DNA of 20,295 bases from a virus. Location: the IMG/VR virus record IMGVR_UViG_3300043410_001673, positions 1-20,295 of that record; one strand, written 5' to 3'. Both the position numbers and the translations under genes were made by a program. Shown piece after piece: positions 1 to 6,812 of the stretch. Within the stretch, counting starts at the first letter, position 1, and each line of letters starts with the position of its first letter. The notes beneath the pieces are model-generated. The model worked only from the letters and a program-made list of their open reading frames with translations, was not told the DNA's origin and did no database searches.

Positions 1-2
1 CT

Positions 3-1808
3 GCGGCAACTGTGTTCCATAAAGAAGAACCCAATAGTGCAAGAATGCGTTACATAAAGGAATATTACAATGCGGCTTCTGACGGCTTATTCACTCTCGC
101 TACTCCTGTTCTTGCTGGGCTTGGGACACCTACAAAGCAGTTTTCTAGTTGTGTACTCATTCGCAGTGATGATGACCTTGACTCCATTTTTGCTAGTGGA
201 GAAATGATGGCCAAGTATGCCAGCAAACGTGCTGGCATTGGACTAGAAATTGGACGCCTACGCCCGTTGGGATCTCCTATAAGGGGAGGTGAAATAATGC
301 ACACCGGCATGATCCCTTTTCTAAAGAAGTGGTTTGGTGATTTACGTTCATGCTCACAAGGAGGTATCCGTAATGCAAGTGCTACTGTTTTTTATCCTAT
401 TTGGCATCATCAGTTCGATGATCTTATTGTGCTTAAGAATAATCAAGGTACTGATGAAACACGAGTCCGTCACATGGACTACGGTGTTGTGTTATCCTCC
501 TTCTTCTGGAGACGATTTCGAAATAAGGAAACTATAACCTTTTTTGATCCAAACGAAGTACCAGACCTGTATGAAGCATTTTATAAGAATACCGCATTGT
601 TTGAAGAATTATATGTAAAATATGAAAAACAAAAGGGTCTTCGTAAAAAACAAATGGCCGCAGAAGATGTGTTTAAAGGCGGCATTCTAAAAGAACGTAC
701 TGACACTGGACGCATCTATCTAGTGTTCATAGACAATGTACAAAATCAAGGACCATTTGATCCTGAGTATCATACAATTTACCAGAGTAATCTTTGCTGT
801 GAAATACTTTTACCTACTAAACCCTTTAAACGTTTGGATGACAGCGATGGTCGTATCGCTTTATGTACCCTCGGTTCAATTAACTGGGGTGCGTTCCGTA
901 ATCCAGAAGACATGCGTCGTGCTTGTCGCATACTCCAGCGTAGCTTGTGTAACATACTGGACTATCAAGACTTTCTTTCCATACAGTCTAAACTAAGTAA
1001 CGATGAAATTCAACCATTAGGTATTGGTGTTACTAACTTAGCCTATTGGCATGCCAAGCGTGGATTGCGTTATGGCGAGAAAGATGCACTACAAGATGTT
1101 AAGAGCTGGATGGAACACCAAGCATTCTACTTAACGGAAGCAACAGTTGAGTTGGCCAAAGAACGAGGTCCATGCACACATAGTGAGAAGACACGTTACG
1201 GTCAGGGTACGTTTCCGTGGGAGCTAAGAGCCAAAGGTGCTAATGAACTAGCAGACTTTACCCCAGAACTAGATTGGGAAACCTTACGTGCTAATATGAA
1301 GCAGTATGGTGTTCGCAATGCTACACTTATGGCCATTGCTCCAGTAGAAAGTTCTAGTGTTGTCATTAATTCAACTAACGGTATTGAAATGCCTATGAGT
1401 CTTATTAGCACAAAAGAATCAAAAGCAGGCAGCTTCACACAGGTTGTTCCGGAATATCACAAGTTAAAGAATAAGTATCAATTAATGTGGGAACAAACAG
1501 ACTGTGTTGGATACTTAAAAACAGCGGCTGTGCTGGCTGCGTATGTTGACCAAAGTATTAGTACAAATACATTCTATAATCCAGCACACTTTTCAGAACG
1601 TAAAGTACCAACTACACTAATTGCTAAAAATTTAATGCAAGCCCAACTATGGGGATTAAAAACATTTTATTATAGTCTTATCAACAAACAAGGCGCCAAA
1701 GCCCCTACAGAAGCTATTGCTGAGGCGTATATAAATGGTCATAATATTGCAGGAATAAATGGACATTTTATTGACCTTGAAGAAGATTGTGAGGCTTGCA
1801 AGCTATGA
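3..1808 (+). CDS. nrdA: Ribonucleotide reductase class Ia, large (alpha) subunit, 5'-truncated by window edge
   Basis: Catalytic subunit that reduces ribonucleoside diphosphates to deoxy forms for phage DNA synthesis. The frame is open to the left window edge, so the N-terminal ATP cone and true start lie outside; about 600 residues remain of a family length near 760. Visible active-site parts are the FSSC redox cysteine (codon 150-152), the N-L-C-C-E loop with the radical cysteine (codon 795-797) between the catalytic Asn and Glu, the second redox cysteine in ALCTL (864-866), the adjacent Tyr pair in TFYYSL that relays the radical, and the C-terminal CEACKL tail that is reduced by glutaredoxin or thioredoxin. 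The RHMDYGV and GSPIRGGE segments match E. coli NrdA. The stop overlaps the next start as ATGA. It leads the nrdA-59aa-nrdB-grx transcription unit. Confidence 0.97.
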   Translation, partial: AATVFHKEEPNSARMRYIKEYYNAASDGLFTLATPVLAGLGTPTKQFSSCVLIRSDDDLDSIFASGEMMAKYASKRAGIGLEIGRLRPLGSPIRGGEIMHTGMIPFLKKWFGDLRSCSQGGIRNASATVFYPIWHHQFDDLIVLKNNQGTDETRVRHMDYGVVLSSFFWRRFRNKETITFFDPNEVPDLYEAFYKNTALFEELYVKYEKQKGLRKKQMAAEDVFKGGILKERTDTGRIYLVFIDNVQNQGPFDPEYHTIYQSNLCCEILLPTKPFKRLDDSDGRIALCTLGSINWGAFRNPEDMRRACRILQRSLCNILDYQDFLSIQSKLSNDEIQPLGIGVTNLAYWHAKRGLRYGEKDALQDVKSWMEHQAFYLTEATVELAKERGPCTHSEKTRYGQGTFPWELRAKGANELADFTPELDWETLRANMKQYGVRNATLMAIAPVESSSVVINSTNGIEMPMSLISTKESKAGSFTQVVPEYHKLKNKYQLMWEQTDCVGYLKTAAVLAAYVDQSISTNTFYNPAHFSERKVPTTLIAKNLMQAQLWGLKTFYYSLINKQGAKAPTEAIAEAYINGHNIAGINGHFIDLEEDCEACKL

Positions 1809-1984
1809 ATCAAGAACTTACAACAGATGATTTAATTGTAACATGGTTGAATTATTGGGGTATTAACAATATTCCACTAATTGAAGAAGAGGCAAAATCG
1901 TATATTCTTCAAGCATTGAGTGATGAAAATACTATCAAGGTTTATCTTGATAACGAAGGTGCATTAATAATCGAAGGTGATTGA
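1805..1984 (+). CDS. Small acidic hypothetical protein between nrdA and nrdB (59 aa)
   Basis: I do not recognise this protein. The ATG at 1805 overlaps the nrdA stop (ATGA), and its TGA overlaps the nrdB ATG (TGATG), so it is probably translationally coupled to both. A TTG 9 nt upstream is in frame but less likely. The protein is acidic, starts MNQELTTDDLIVTWLNYWG, looks alpha-helical in its first 40 residues and ends in a short beta-like stretch (VYLDNEGALIIEG). It has no cysteines and no membrane segment. Its place between the two reductase subunits suggests a role tied to the reductase, for example as an assembly or regulatory partner, but that rests only on position. Confidence 0.75.
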   Translation: MNQELTTDDLIVTWLNYWGINNIPLIEEEAKSYILQALSDENTIKVYLDNEGALIIEGD

Positions 1985-3084
1985 TGAGCATAAAACAATA
2001 TAATTTAAACACAAAGACAGACTATCTAAATCGAAAGATGTTCTTGGACCCTGCTGGTCCTGTTACTATTCAACGTTTTGAAGAAGTAAAGTATAATAAA
2101 ATTGCAGACTTTGAAAAGACAGCCCGTGGTTTCTTTTGGGTTCCTGAGGAGATTAGTCTAAGCAAAGACGCAAATGATTTTAAGGATGCATCTGATGCAG
2201 TTAAACATATCTTCACTAGCAATTTGCTTCGCCAAACAGCTCTTGATAGTCTGCAAGGTCGCGGCCCAAGTCAAATCTTTACTCCGGTCGTAAGCCTGCC
2301 AGAACTAGAAGCTTTAGTTTATAACTGGACGTTCTTTGAAACTAATATTCATAGTCGCAGTTACAGTCACATTATTCGCAACATCTATAACGTGCCTAAG
2401 GAAGTGTTCAACACTATCCACGACACTAAAGAGATTATTGACATGGCAAGTAGTGTAGGCGCATACTATGATAAACTACATATGATCAATTGCCTAAAAG
2501 AGGCAGGTGAAAATATTGAAGAAGCAATACATATCAAAGCAATCTATCTAGCACTACATGCCAGTTATGCATTAGAAGCATTCCGCTTTATGGTTAGTTT
2601 TGCTACATCACTTGCCATGGTTGAGAACAAGATCTTTATTGGCAATGGCAACATTATTAGTTTAATTCTACAAGACGAATTACTACACAAAGGTTGGACA
2701 GCTTTCTTAATTAATCAAGTAGTCAAAGAAGATCCACGTTTTGCTCGTACTGCACAAGAATGTCAAGAAGAAGTTATACAAATTTATAAAGATGTTATAC
2801 GTGAAGAAAAAGCCTGGGCAGATTATTTGTTCCAAAAAGGTCCTGTTATTGGACTTAATGCCAACATTCTAAAAGATTTTGTCGATTACACAGCAGTCGG
2901 CGCCCTAAAGGATATCGGCATAAAATACTGGGCACCTGCGCCAAAATCAACACCAATCCCATGGTTTAACAAGCATAGTGACACAAGTAAAAAACAAACA
3001 GCATTACAAGAAAATGAGTCTACCAATTATGTGATTGGAATTATGAGTGATACGATAAATTATGAAGAGCTACCTCAATTTTAA
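1984..3084 (+). CDS. nrdB: Ribonucleotide reductase class Ia, small (beta) subunit
   Basis: Carries the di-iron tyrosyl radical used by NrdA. I chose the ATG at 1984, which overlaps the upstream stop; the protein is 366 aa, close to E. coli NrdB (376). Metal ligands seen are Asp88 (LDSLQGR), Glu119, His123, Glu198 (ALEAFRF), Glu232 and His235 (QDELLH). The radical Tyr is Tyr127 in HSRSYSH. The C-terminal tail that docks on NrdA is present (ends ELPQF). One oddity: Glu and His of the first helix are separated by three residues (E-T-N-I-H) instead of the two in E. coli and T4 (E-T-I-H). The gene is followed 9 nt later by glutaredoxin. Confidence 0.97.
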   Translation: MSIKQYNLNTKTDYLNRKMFLDPAGPVTIQRFEEVKYNKIADFEKTARGFFWVPEEISLSKDANDFKDASDAVKHIFTSNLLRQTALDSLQGRGPSQIFTPVVSLPELEALVYNWTFFETNIHSRSYSHIIRNIYNVPKEVFNTIHDTKEIIDMASSVGAYYDKLHMINCLKEAGENIEEAIHIKAIYLALHASYALEAFRFMVSFATSLAMVENKIFIGNGNIISLILQDELLHKGWTAFLINQVVKEDPRFARTAQECQEEVIQIYKDVIREEKAWADYLFQKGPVIGLNANILKDFVDYTAVGALKDIGIKYWAPAPKSTPIPWFNKHSDTSKKQTALQENESTNYVIGIMSDTINYEELPQF

Positions 3085-3093
3085 GGATAAAAA

Positions 3094-3333
3094 ATGAAAG
3101 CAGTTGTATGGAGTAAAAATCATTGCCCGTTTTGTGATCAGGCCAAGGGCCTACTCAAATTAAAGGGTATTGAAGTTGAAGAAAGAAATATTAATAACGG
3201 TTGGACTAGGGAAGCATTGTTAGAAGCAGTACCCAACGCCAGAACTGTACCACAAATCTTTTTAGATGATAAATTAATAGGTGGATATACCGAACTTCAA
3301 AAATATTTAGAAAAGGAAAAACATGCTAATTGA
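3094..3333 (+). CDS. grx: Glutaredoxin
   Basis: Small thiol-disulfide oxidoreductase of 79 aa, the expected electron donor for the NrdA C-terminal cysteines. The thioredoxin-fold active site CPFC is at residues 11-14, the cis-proline motif TVPQIF is near 51-56, and the GGYTEL glutathione-binding turn follows. It starts 9 nt after nrdB with an AAGGAT ribosome site overlapping the nrdB stop, so it belongs to the same operon. The last 11 nt overlap the next gene. Glutaredoxins can also bind or transfer Fe-S clusters, which may matter given iscU and iscA 1.3 kb downstream, but the CPFC form here is the classical dithiol type. Confidence 0.95.
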   Translation: MKAVVWSKNHCPFCDQAKGLLKLKGIEVEERNINNGWTREALLEAVPNARTVPQIFLDDKLIGGYTELQKYLEKEKHAN

Positions 3334-3679
3334 AAACGAAACTAAACCTGGACAGATTGTTACAATCAAATTAACCAGCGGTGAAGAAATTATTGCAAAG
3401 TTAGAAGAAAATACTGCTAATACACTTAAAGTATCTAGACCGGTAGTTTTAACAATGACACAAAACGGACTAGGAATGGCGCCATATCTATTTACTGTAG
3501 ATATTGATACATTAGTCCGAATAGATAAAAAAGTATTAGTAGTACTTGAACAAACAGAAACTGAAGCTGCCGAACAGTATAATAAAGCAGTAGATGATTC
3601 TCGTCTTGCAGAAGTAACTAAAAAGAATAAAAATGCGGCCATGGGTGTAGCACCTAAGGTTAGCCCAGAAAAGGTATAA
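3323..3679 (+). CDS. LSm/Hfq-like small beta-barrel protein (118 aa)
   Basis: The first 80 residues read as a five-strand SH3/Sm-like barrel: the KPGQIVTIKLTSGEEIIAKL start resembles the Sm1 pattern (hydrophobic strands with a G-E-E-I turn), followed by NTLKVSRPVVL and a VDIDTLVRIDKKVLVVL strand pair. The C-terminal third is charged and probably disordered. Proteins of this shape often bind RNA or DNA, but the family assignment here is by pattern only. The ATG overlaps the glutaredoxin gene by 11 nt and has AAGG upstream (GAAAAGGAAAAACATG). The PAAR gene follows 7 nt after the stop. Confidence 0.65.
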   Translation: MLIENETKPGQIVTIKLTSGEEIIAKLEENTANTLKVSRPVVLTMTQNGLGMAPYLFTVDIDTLVRIDKKVLVVLEQTETEAAEQYNKAVDDSRLAEVTKKNKNAAMGVAPKVSPEKV

Positions 3680-3686
3680 TTAGACT

Positions 3687-3983
3687 ATGCCATCAATAGC
3701 AAGAGATGGAGATCCTACTACTACAGGACATGGATGTGATGCTACCACTACTGTAACCGGACCTTCAGGTAATGTTTTTGCTAACAATATTGGTGTTGAA
3801 AGACAAGGAGATCCAACTTCTGCCCATACCATTCCATCAGGTAATTTGTGTGTTCCACACAGTGCTGTGATAAATGTAGGTTCTGGTAATGTGTTTGTAA
3901 ACAGTATACCTGTTGCTCGGGCAGGTGATAGCACAGATAGCGGAAGTATAACATCTGGGTCTCCTAATGTTTTTGCCAATTGA
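3687..3983 (+). CDS. PAAR-domain tail spike tip protein
   Basis: A 98-aa glycine- and proline-rich beta protein with the PAAR repeat pattern: M-P-S-I-A-R-D-G-D-P at the start, a GHGC turn, repeated SGNVFANN and SGNVFVNS motifs, and AVINVGSGNVFV. PAAR proteins form the sharp metal-stabilised cone at the end of the central spike of T4-like tails (gp5.4) and type VI secretion systems. The length equals T4 gp5.4 (97 aa). His and Cys residues (H15, C17, H47, C54, H57) are candidate metal ligands. It is a virion gene next to metabolic genes, which is common in marine T4-like phages. Confidence 0.88.
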   Translation: MPSIARDGDPTTTGHGCDATTTVTGPSGNVFANNIGVERQGDPTSAHTIPSGNLCVPHSAVINVGSGNVFVNSIPVARAGDSTDSGSITSGSPNVFAN

Positions 3984-3984
3984 T

Positions 3985-4013
3985 TTGACAAAACTGATCT
4001 CTTGTTTTAATAT
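3985..4013 (+). promoter_or_regulatory. Sigma70-type promoter for the histone-like gene
   Basis: Exact TTGACA at 3985-3990, 17-nt spacer, then TAATAT at 4008-4013, which keeps the most conserved first two and last two bases of the -10 box. It begins right after the PAAR stop and would start transcription near 4020, about 25 nt before the ATG at 4046. Confidence 0.75.
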
Positions 4014-4045
4014 AAAACAATCTACGAACATTACAAGGAGATATT

Positions 4046-4243
4046 ATGTCAAATAGATATTCAGATTTTACCAAAATTATAGAAGCAATGGAAAGCGACT
4101 TCGAAAAATTTTATGATAAAGAAGTAGGTGCCGCAGGAACTCGTGTACGCAAACATTTGCAAGAATTAGCAAAGCTCTGTAAAGAAGTACGTAACGATGT
4201 TACCGCAGTTAAAAACGCTCGCAAAGAGGCCTCGGGCAAATAA
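4046..4243 (+). CDS. Small basic histone H1/Hc1-like protein (65 aa)
   Basis: The pattern GAAGTRVRKHLQELAKLCKEVRNDV, followed by a Lys/Arg-rich tail, resembles the Hc1 (bacterial histone H1-like) group, which often has a K-A-A-x-R-V-R core. The N-terminal half (SDFTKIIEAMESDFEKFYDKE) is acidic and helical. A DNA-binding, chromatin-like role in the infected cell is possible. It has its own strong promoter and an AAGGAG ribosome site 5 nt before the ATG, so high early expression is likely. The family call comes from motif memory and is not certain; the coding call is solid. Confidence 0.75.
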   Translation: MSNRYSDFTKIIEAMESDFEKFYDKEVGAAGTRVRKHLQELAKLCKEVRNDVTAVKNARKEASGK

Positions 4244-4271
4244 ACTGCTAATCTAGTCAACAAAAACCGGG

Positions 4272-4278
4272 CTAAATA
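4272..4278 (+). promoter_or_regulatory. Putative phage late promoter (CTAAATA)
   Basis: CTAAATA 31 nt upstream of the exported-protein ATG, resembling the T4 late box TATAAATA. Similar boxes precede three virion-type genes in this window. A TATAGT at 4282-4287 is an alternative sigma70 -10 box but lacks a good -35. Confidence 0.45.
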
Positions 4279-4308
4279 CGTTATAGTATTACAGTCTAGG
4301 AGATTGAT

Positions 4309-4614
4309 ATGAAAAAATTGTTAGCTGTTTTATTATTGGTTGTTAGTGGTGCCGCAATGGCACATGGCCCTCATGGTTATTGGCACCACAACAACGGCGG
4401 TTGGAATTGGATGGCTCCGGCAATAATTGGCGGTATCATAGGTTATGAAATTAGTCGACCACCTGTTTACACATCTCCACCAGTTGTCATTCAGCAGCCT
4501 CCAGTTGTTGTCCAACAAAATCCTGTTATTATACAAGGACAAAATTGTAGTCCTTGGACACAAATACAAAATCCTGACGGAACTATAACTACTACAAGGA
4601 CCTGTACACAATAA
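4309..4614 (+). CDS. Small exported protein with signal peptide and glycine-zipper-like segment
   Basis: A classical Sec signal peptide is visible: two Lys, a hydrophobic run LLAVLLLVVSGA, then cleavage predicted after AMA at residue 18. The mature part of about 83 aa begins with a His/Gly/Trp-rich stretch, then a short hydrophobic glycine-rich helix (MAPAIIGGIIGYEI), a Pro/Val/Gln-repeat region (PPVVIQQPPVVVQQ) and a C-terminal part with two Cys. Such proteins go to the periplasm or outer membrane of Gram-negative cells, which supports a Gram-negative host. I know no specific function. SD AGGAG at 4298-4302; the stop overlaps the iscU start (TAATG). Confidence 0.8.
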   Translation: MKKLLAVLLLVVSGAAMAHGPHGYWHHNNGGWNWMAPAIIGGIIGYEISRPPVYTSPPVVIQQPPVVVQQNPVIIQGQNCSPWTQIQNPDGTITTTRTCTQ

Positions 4615-5021
4615 TGGCTTATTCAGAACAAGTTATTGATCATTACGAAAACCCTCGTAATGTAGGTAGTTTTGCTAAAGATGAAGAAGGTGTAGGTACA
4701 GGTATGGTAGGTGCACCTGCCTGCGGCGATGTTATGAAACTTCAAATTAAAGTAAATAATGATGGAGTCATAACAGATGCCAAATTTAAAACGTATGGTT
4801 GCGGAAGCGCGATTGCGTCGAGTTCGCTCGTTACTGAATGGGTTAAGGGACGGACACTTGACGAGGCGGCAAAGATCAAAAATAGCGAGATTGCTACTGA
4901 GCTTGCCCTCCCCCCTGTTAAAATTCATTGTTCAATACTTGCAGAAGATGCGATCAAAGCGGCCGTAAATGATTACCGTAACAGACACAGCCAAAGAAAA
5001 AATCAAACAGTTACTGGCTAA
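4614..5021 (+). CDS. iscU: Fe-S cluster assembly scaffold protein IscU
   Basis: Scaffold on which [2Fe-2S] clusters are built and passed to acceptor proteins. It aligns without gaps to E. coli IscU over the first 110 residues, with the same numbering: Cys37 and Asp39 (APACGD), Cys63 (YGCGSA), His105 and Cys106 (KIHCSI). The LPPVK motif at 99-103, which HscA Hsp70 binds, is intact, so the protein is probably functional with host partners. It is 135 aa against 128, because the C-terminus runs on through the first 53 nt of iscA in another frame. The central part (about 4800-4880) is much richer in G+C and uses GCG and TCG codons unlike its surroundings, hinting at a recent exchange. No iscS, hscA, hscB or fdx is in the window. 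Confidence 0.96.
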   Translation: MAYSEQVIDHYENPRNVGSFAKDEEGVGTGMVGAPACGDVMKLQIKVNNDGVITDAKFKTYGCGSAIASSSLVTEWVKGRTLDEAAKIKNSEIATELALPPVKIHCSILAEDAIKAAVNDYRNRHSQRKNQTVTG

Positions 5022-5295
5022 AAGAGGCCAGGGCGTAGGTATAAGGATAGGAGTCAAAACCACAGGATGTAGCGGTTTGGCTTACACCTTAGAATATGTC
5101 AATACATACACGCCAGAACCGGGCGTGACTAACTTTGCTCAACCGGATTTTGTAGTCCTAATTGATGCCAAAAGTCTAGTATATTTGGACGGGCTAACGA
5201 TAGATTGGGTTCGCAATGGACTCAATGAAGGATTTGATTTTAAGAATCCAAATGAGCGCGATCGCTGTGGATGCGGCGAATCATTTAGAATTTGA
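4969..5295 (+). CDS. iscA: A-type Fe-S carrier protein IscA
   Basis: A 108-aa A-type carrier that takes Fe-S clusters (or iron) from IscU to target apoproteins. The three ligand cysteines are present: Cys34 (TTGCSGLAY) and Cys100/Cys102 (CGCGESF near the C-terminus). The LNEGFDFKNPN segment matches E. coli IscA. The ATG at 4969 lies inside iscU, and the first 53 nt are read in two frames. No separate ribosome site is needed if translation is coupled. The TGA stop overlaps the -35 box of the next promoter. Together with iscU it forms a two-gene Fe-S module, unusual in a phage. Confidence 0.95.
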   Translation: MITVTDTAKEKIKQLLAKRGQGVGIRIGVKTTGCSGLAYTLEYVNTYTPEPGVTNFAQPDFVVLIDAKSLVYLDGLTIDWVRNGLNEGFDFKNPNERDRCGCGESFRI

Positions 5296-5320
5296 CACAT
5301 TTCAAAAATTCTGCTATAAT
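5292..5320 (+). promoter_or_regulatory. Exact-consensus sigma70 promoter
   Basis: TTGACA at 5292-5297, a 17-nt spacer and TATAAT at 5315-5320, matching the bacterial housekeeping consensus at all 12 positions. Predicted start near 5327. It should be read by unmodified host RNA polymerase, as expected for an early gene. The 12 nt TATAATATACAA (5315-5326) recur at 9630-9641. Confidence 0.92.
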
Positions 5321-5356
5321 ATACAAATACTGTAACTTTTGGAGATAACTTTGAGT

Positions 5357-5743
5357 ATGCATTTAGAAGGCCCGTGGCTCAGTACCACCGGCAAAAAGAA
5401 AGGCAAAAAGAAATTCGCTTCGTCAGAACATGCTAAAAAATCTAGAGAATTAGATAATTCGTGGCAAGAATTGTTGAAAAAGTACGATGTTGAAGCTGAA
5501 ACTAAGCGAAAAAACCGTGCGTTATCAGCACCACCATTAGTTTATACACTATCAACGCCTGCTCACCGCTCTACACGCCATATTCCTAGTGTAAAAGATA
5601 CACATCTTGGCGCAGTAAGTTCTAAGCCTGTGCAACACTATACTGGTACTAAGATGATTGGTATTGGTACCCTGCATAAATCAAACGCTGTGCCGGTTTT
5701 TTCGGACGATGAAGCAATTGATATGGCAAAAATGCGCAGATAA
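5357..5743 (+). CDS. Basic hypothetical protein (128 aa) behind a strong promoter
   Basis: The N-terminus is strongly basic (MHLEGPWLSTTGKKKGKKKF), followed by a charged helix (SRELDNSWQELLKKYDVEAETKRKNRA cut here into a helix of about 25 residues) and a C-terminal part with IGIGTLHKSNAVPVF and DDEAIDMAKMRR. The pattern reads like a conserved phage protein of unknown function. Start choice: the GGAG ribosome site at 5341-5344 is 12 nt from ATG 5357 and 6 nt from an in-frame TTG at 5351; TTG 5351 would add two residues. The exact-consensus promoter 30 nt upstream implies strong early expression. It may bind nucleic acid, judging only from charge. Confidence 0.8.
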   Translation: MHLEGPWLSTTGKKKGKKKFASSEHAKKSRELDNSWQELLKKYDVEAETKRKNRALSAPPLVYTLSTPAHRSTRHIPSVKDTHLGAVSSKPVQHYTGTKMIGIGTLHKSNAVPVFSDDEAIDMAKMRR

Positions 5744-5909
5744 TTCTAAAAACTTATGTTTTTATGATCTATCTCGTGACATAACTATATATTGTACCTC
5801 ATAGGTTTGGGGTACAAAGTAATAAGGCTTTTAACGCATAAGGAGAATGTATCGGAGCCGTGAAAGTGGGACCTAGCGAATCCCTTATCCAGCGTAAAGG
5901 AGGAATACA
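5744..5909 (+). ncRNA. Structured 166-nt leader upstream of the cell-wall hydrolase gene
   Basis: No gene fits here. Two inverted repeats are visible: TTGTACC (5792-5798) with GGTACAA (5811-5817), and ACGCATAAGG (5834-5843) with CCTTAT (5883-5888) plus GCGT (5892-5895), the second enclosing about 39 nt that contain a small GGGA/TCCC stem (5868-5871 with 5881-5884). The structure ends just before the AAAGGAGG ribosome site of the next gene. It could be a riboswitch-like leader, a processed RNA or a weak terminator followed by a leader; no T-run follows either stem. I could not match it to a known riboswitch. Confidence 0.4.
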
Positions 5910-6440
5910 ATGATACGCACAATCAAATTAGTAATTTATACTATCGCTTTAATGGCGGTATTGAGCATAGGATACAAAGCAGTTGATTATAAATTAAAAT
6001 ATTTAGAAACAAACAAACTAGCAATGAGTCCTGTCACTATGGCAGTAAGAGAAAAACAATTAGACTGCCTTGCAAAAAACATTTACCACGAAGCCGGTTA
6101 CGAACCTTTTGAAGGTAAAGTAGCTGTAGCTCAAGTAACAATTAATAGATCAAAGAGCGACAAATTCCCTAGCGATATTTGTCAAGTCGTATACCAAAAA
6201 AATGTTGTGTACGAAAAAGTTTTATGCCAATTTACTTGGTACTGTGAACAAGCATCTATTACTAAACCATTGAATAAATCTGCTTATACAGAAAGTATGG
6301 AAGTAGCTAAAAAAGTTTTATTAGAAGGGTTTAGATTACGTGATTTAAATTCGGCATTATATTACCATGCTGATTACGTACATCCAAACTGGAAGAAAAC
6401 GCCAATTGCCAAAATTGGTCACCACATTTTTTATGAGTGA
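5910..6440 (+). CDS. SleB-type cell wall hydrolase (probable endolysin) with N-terminal membrane anchor
   Basis: A 176-aa protein with a hydrophobic segment at residues about 5-22, probably a signal-anchor, then the Hydrolase_2/SleB domain from residue about 48. The motif NIYHEAGYEPFEGKVAVAQV carries the likely catalytic Glu61; the segment VTINRSKSDKFPSDICQVVYQ is typical for the family, which cleaves peptidoglycan glycan strands. Three Cys (53, 92, 107 region) could form a disulfide after export. A strong AAAGGAGG ribosome site precedes the ATG. The probable holin gene follows immediately, so this looks like the lysis pair. Confidence 0.88.
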   Translation: MIRTIKLVIYTIALMAVLSIGYKAVDYKLKYLETNKLAMSPVTMAVREKQLDCLAKNIYHEAGYEPFEGKVAVAQVTINRSKSDKFPSDICQVVYQKNVVYEKVLCQFTWYCEQASITKPLNKSAYTESMEVAKKVLLEGFRLRDLNSALYYHADYVHPNWKKTPIAKIGHHIFYE

Positions 6441-6445
6441 TTACT

Positions 6446-6781
6446 ATGAACAAGCAAGATTTAAAAAATAACATAAACAATTTTTTTAATTTGAATTTAT
6501 GGGTATCTGCTGTAAAAGAGCACGCCCCGCAGGTCAGTGCTGAAACTATGGGTTGGATAGCTGTGGTGCTTTTGCACCTTGCAGCCATCCCTACGCTGTT
6601 GGCTGTTTTAACTGGCTTGACAGAAAAGATGCCGCCTGTAGACCTAGTGCTATTTTCATGGGCAGGGCTTTTTTGCTTTTTTATTAAAGCTACAATTCAA
6701 CGAGATCTGTTAAACATTGTGACTATTGGTCTAGGGTTTTTTATACAAGCCTGTTTATTAGCTCTAATTGTCTTCAAATAA
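6446..6781 (+). CDS. Small membrane protein with three hydrophobic segments, probable holin
   Basis: A 111-aa protein with predicted membrane segments at about 35-57, 65-82 and 89-110, separated by a short conserved-looking turn (LTGLTEKMPPVDL), and a hydrophilic N-terminus. Size, three membrane spans and position right after the SleB hydrolase fit a class I holin, but no family signature proves it. Start: ATG 6446 has GAG 8 nt upstream; a GTG at 6437 overlapping the hydrolase stop would add three residues. Confidence 0.7.
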   Translation: MNKQDLKNNINNFFNLNLWVSAVKEHAPQVSAETMGWIAVVLLHLAAIPTLLAVLTGLTEKMPPVDLVLFSWAGLFCFFIKATIQRDLLNIVTIGLGFFIQACLLALIVFK

Positions 6782-6783
6782 CG

Positions 6784-6790
6784 CTAAATA
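6784..6790 (+). promoter_or_regulatory. Putative phage late promoter (CTAAATA)
   Basis: CTAAATATT directly after the preceding stop and 22 nt before the ATG of a virion-type gene. It resembles the T4 late box and matches three other boxes in the window. Confidence 0.5.
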
Positions 6791-6812
6791 TTAGATATTA
6801 AGGAGCATTAGA

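Noticed and set aside
12-14. GTG as the start of nrdA
   Set aside because: The frame is open to the window edge and the family has about 150 more N-terminal residues, so the gene continues outside.
3675-3680. TATAAT just before the PAAR gene as a promoter
   Set aside because: It has no -35 at 16-18 nt and would start transcription at or inside the start codon.
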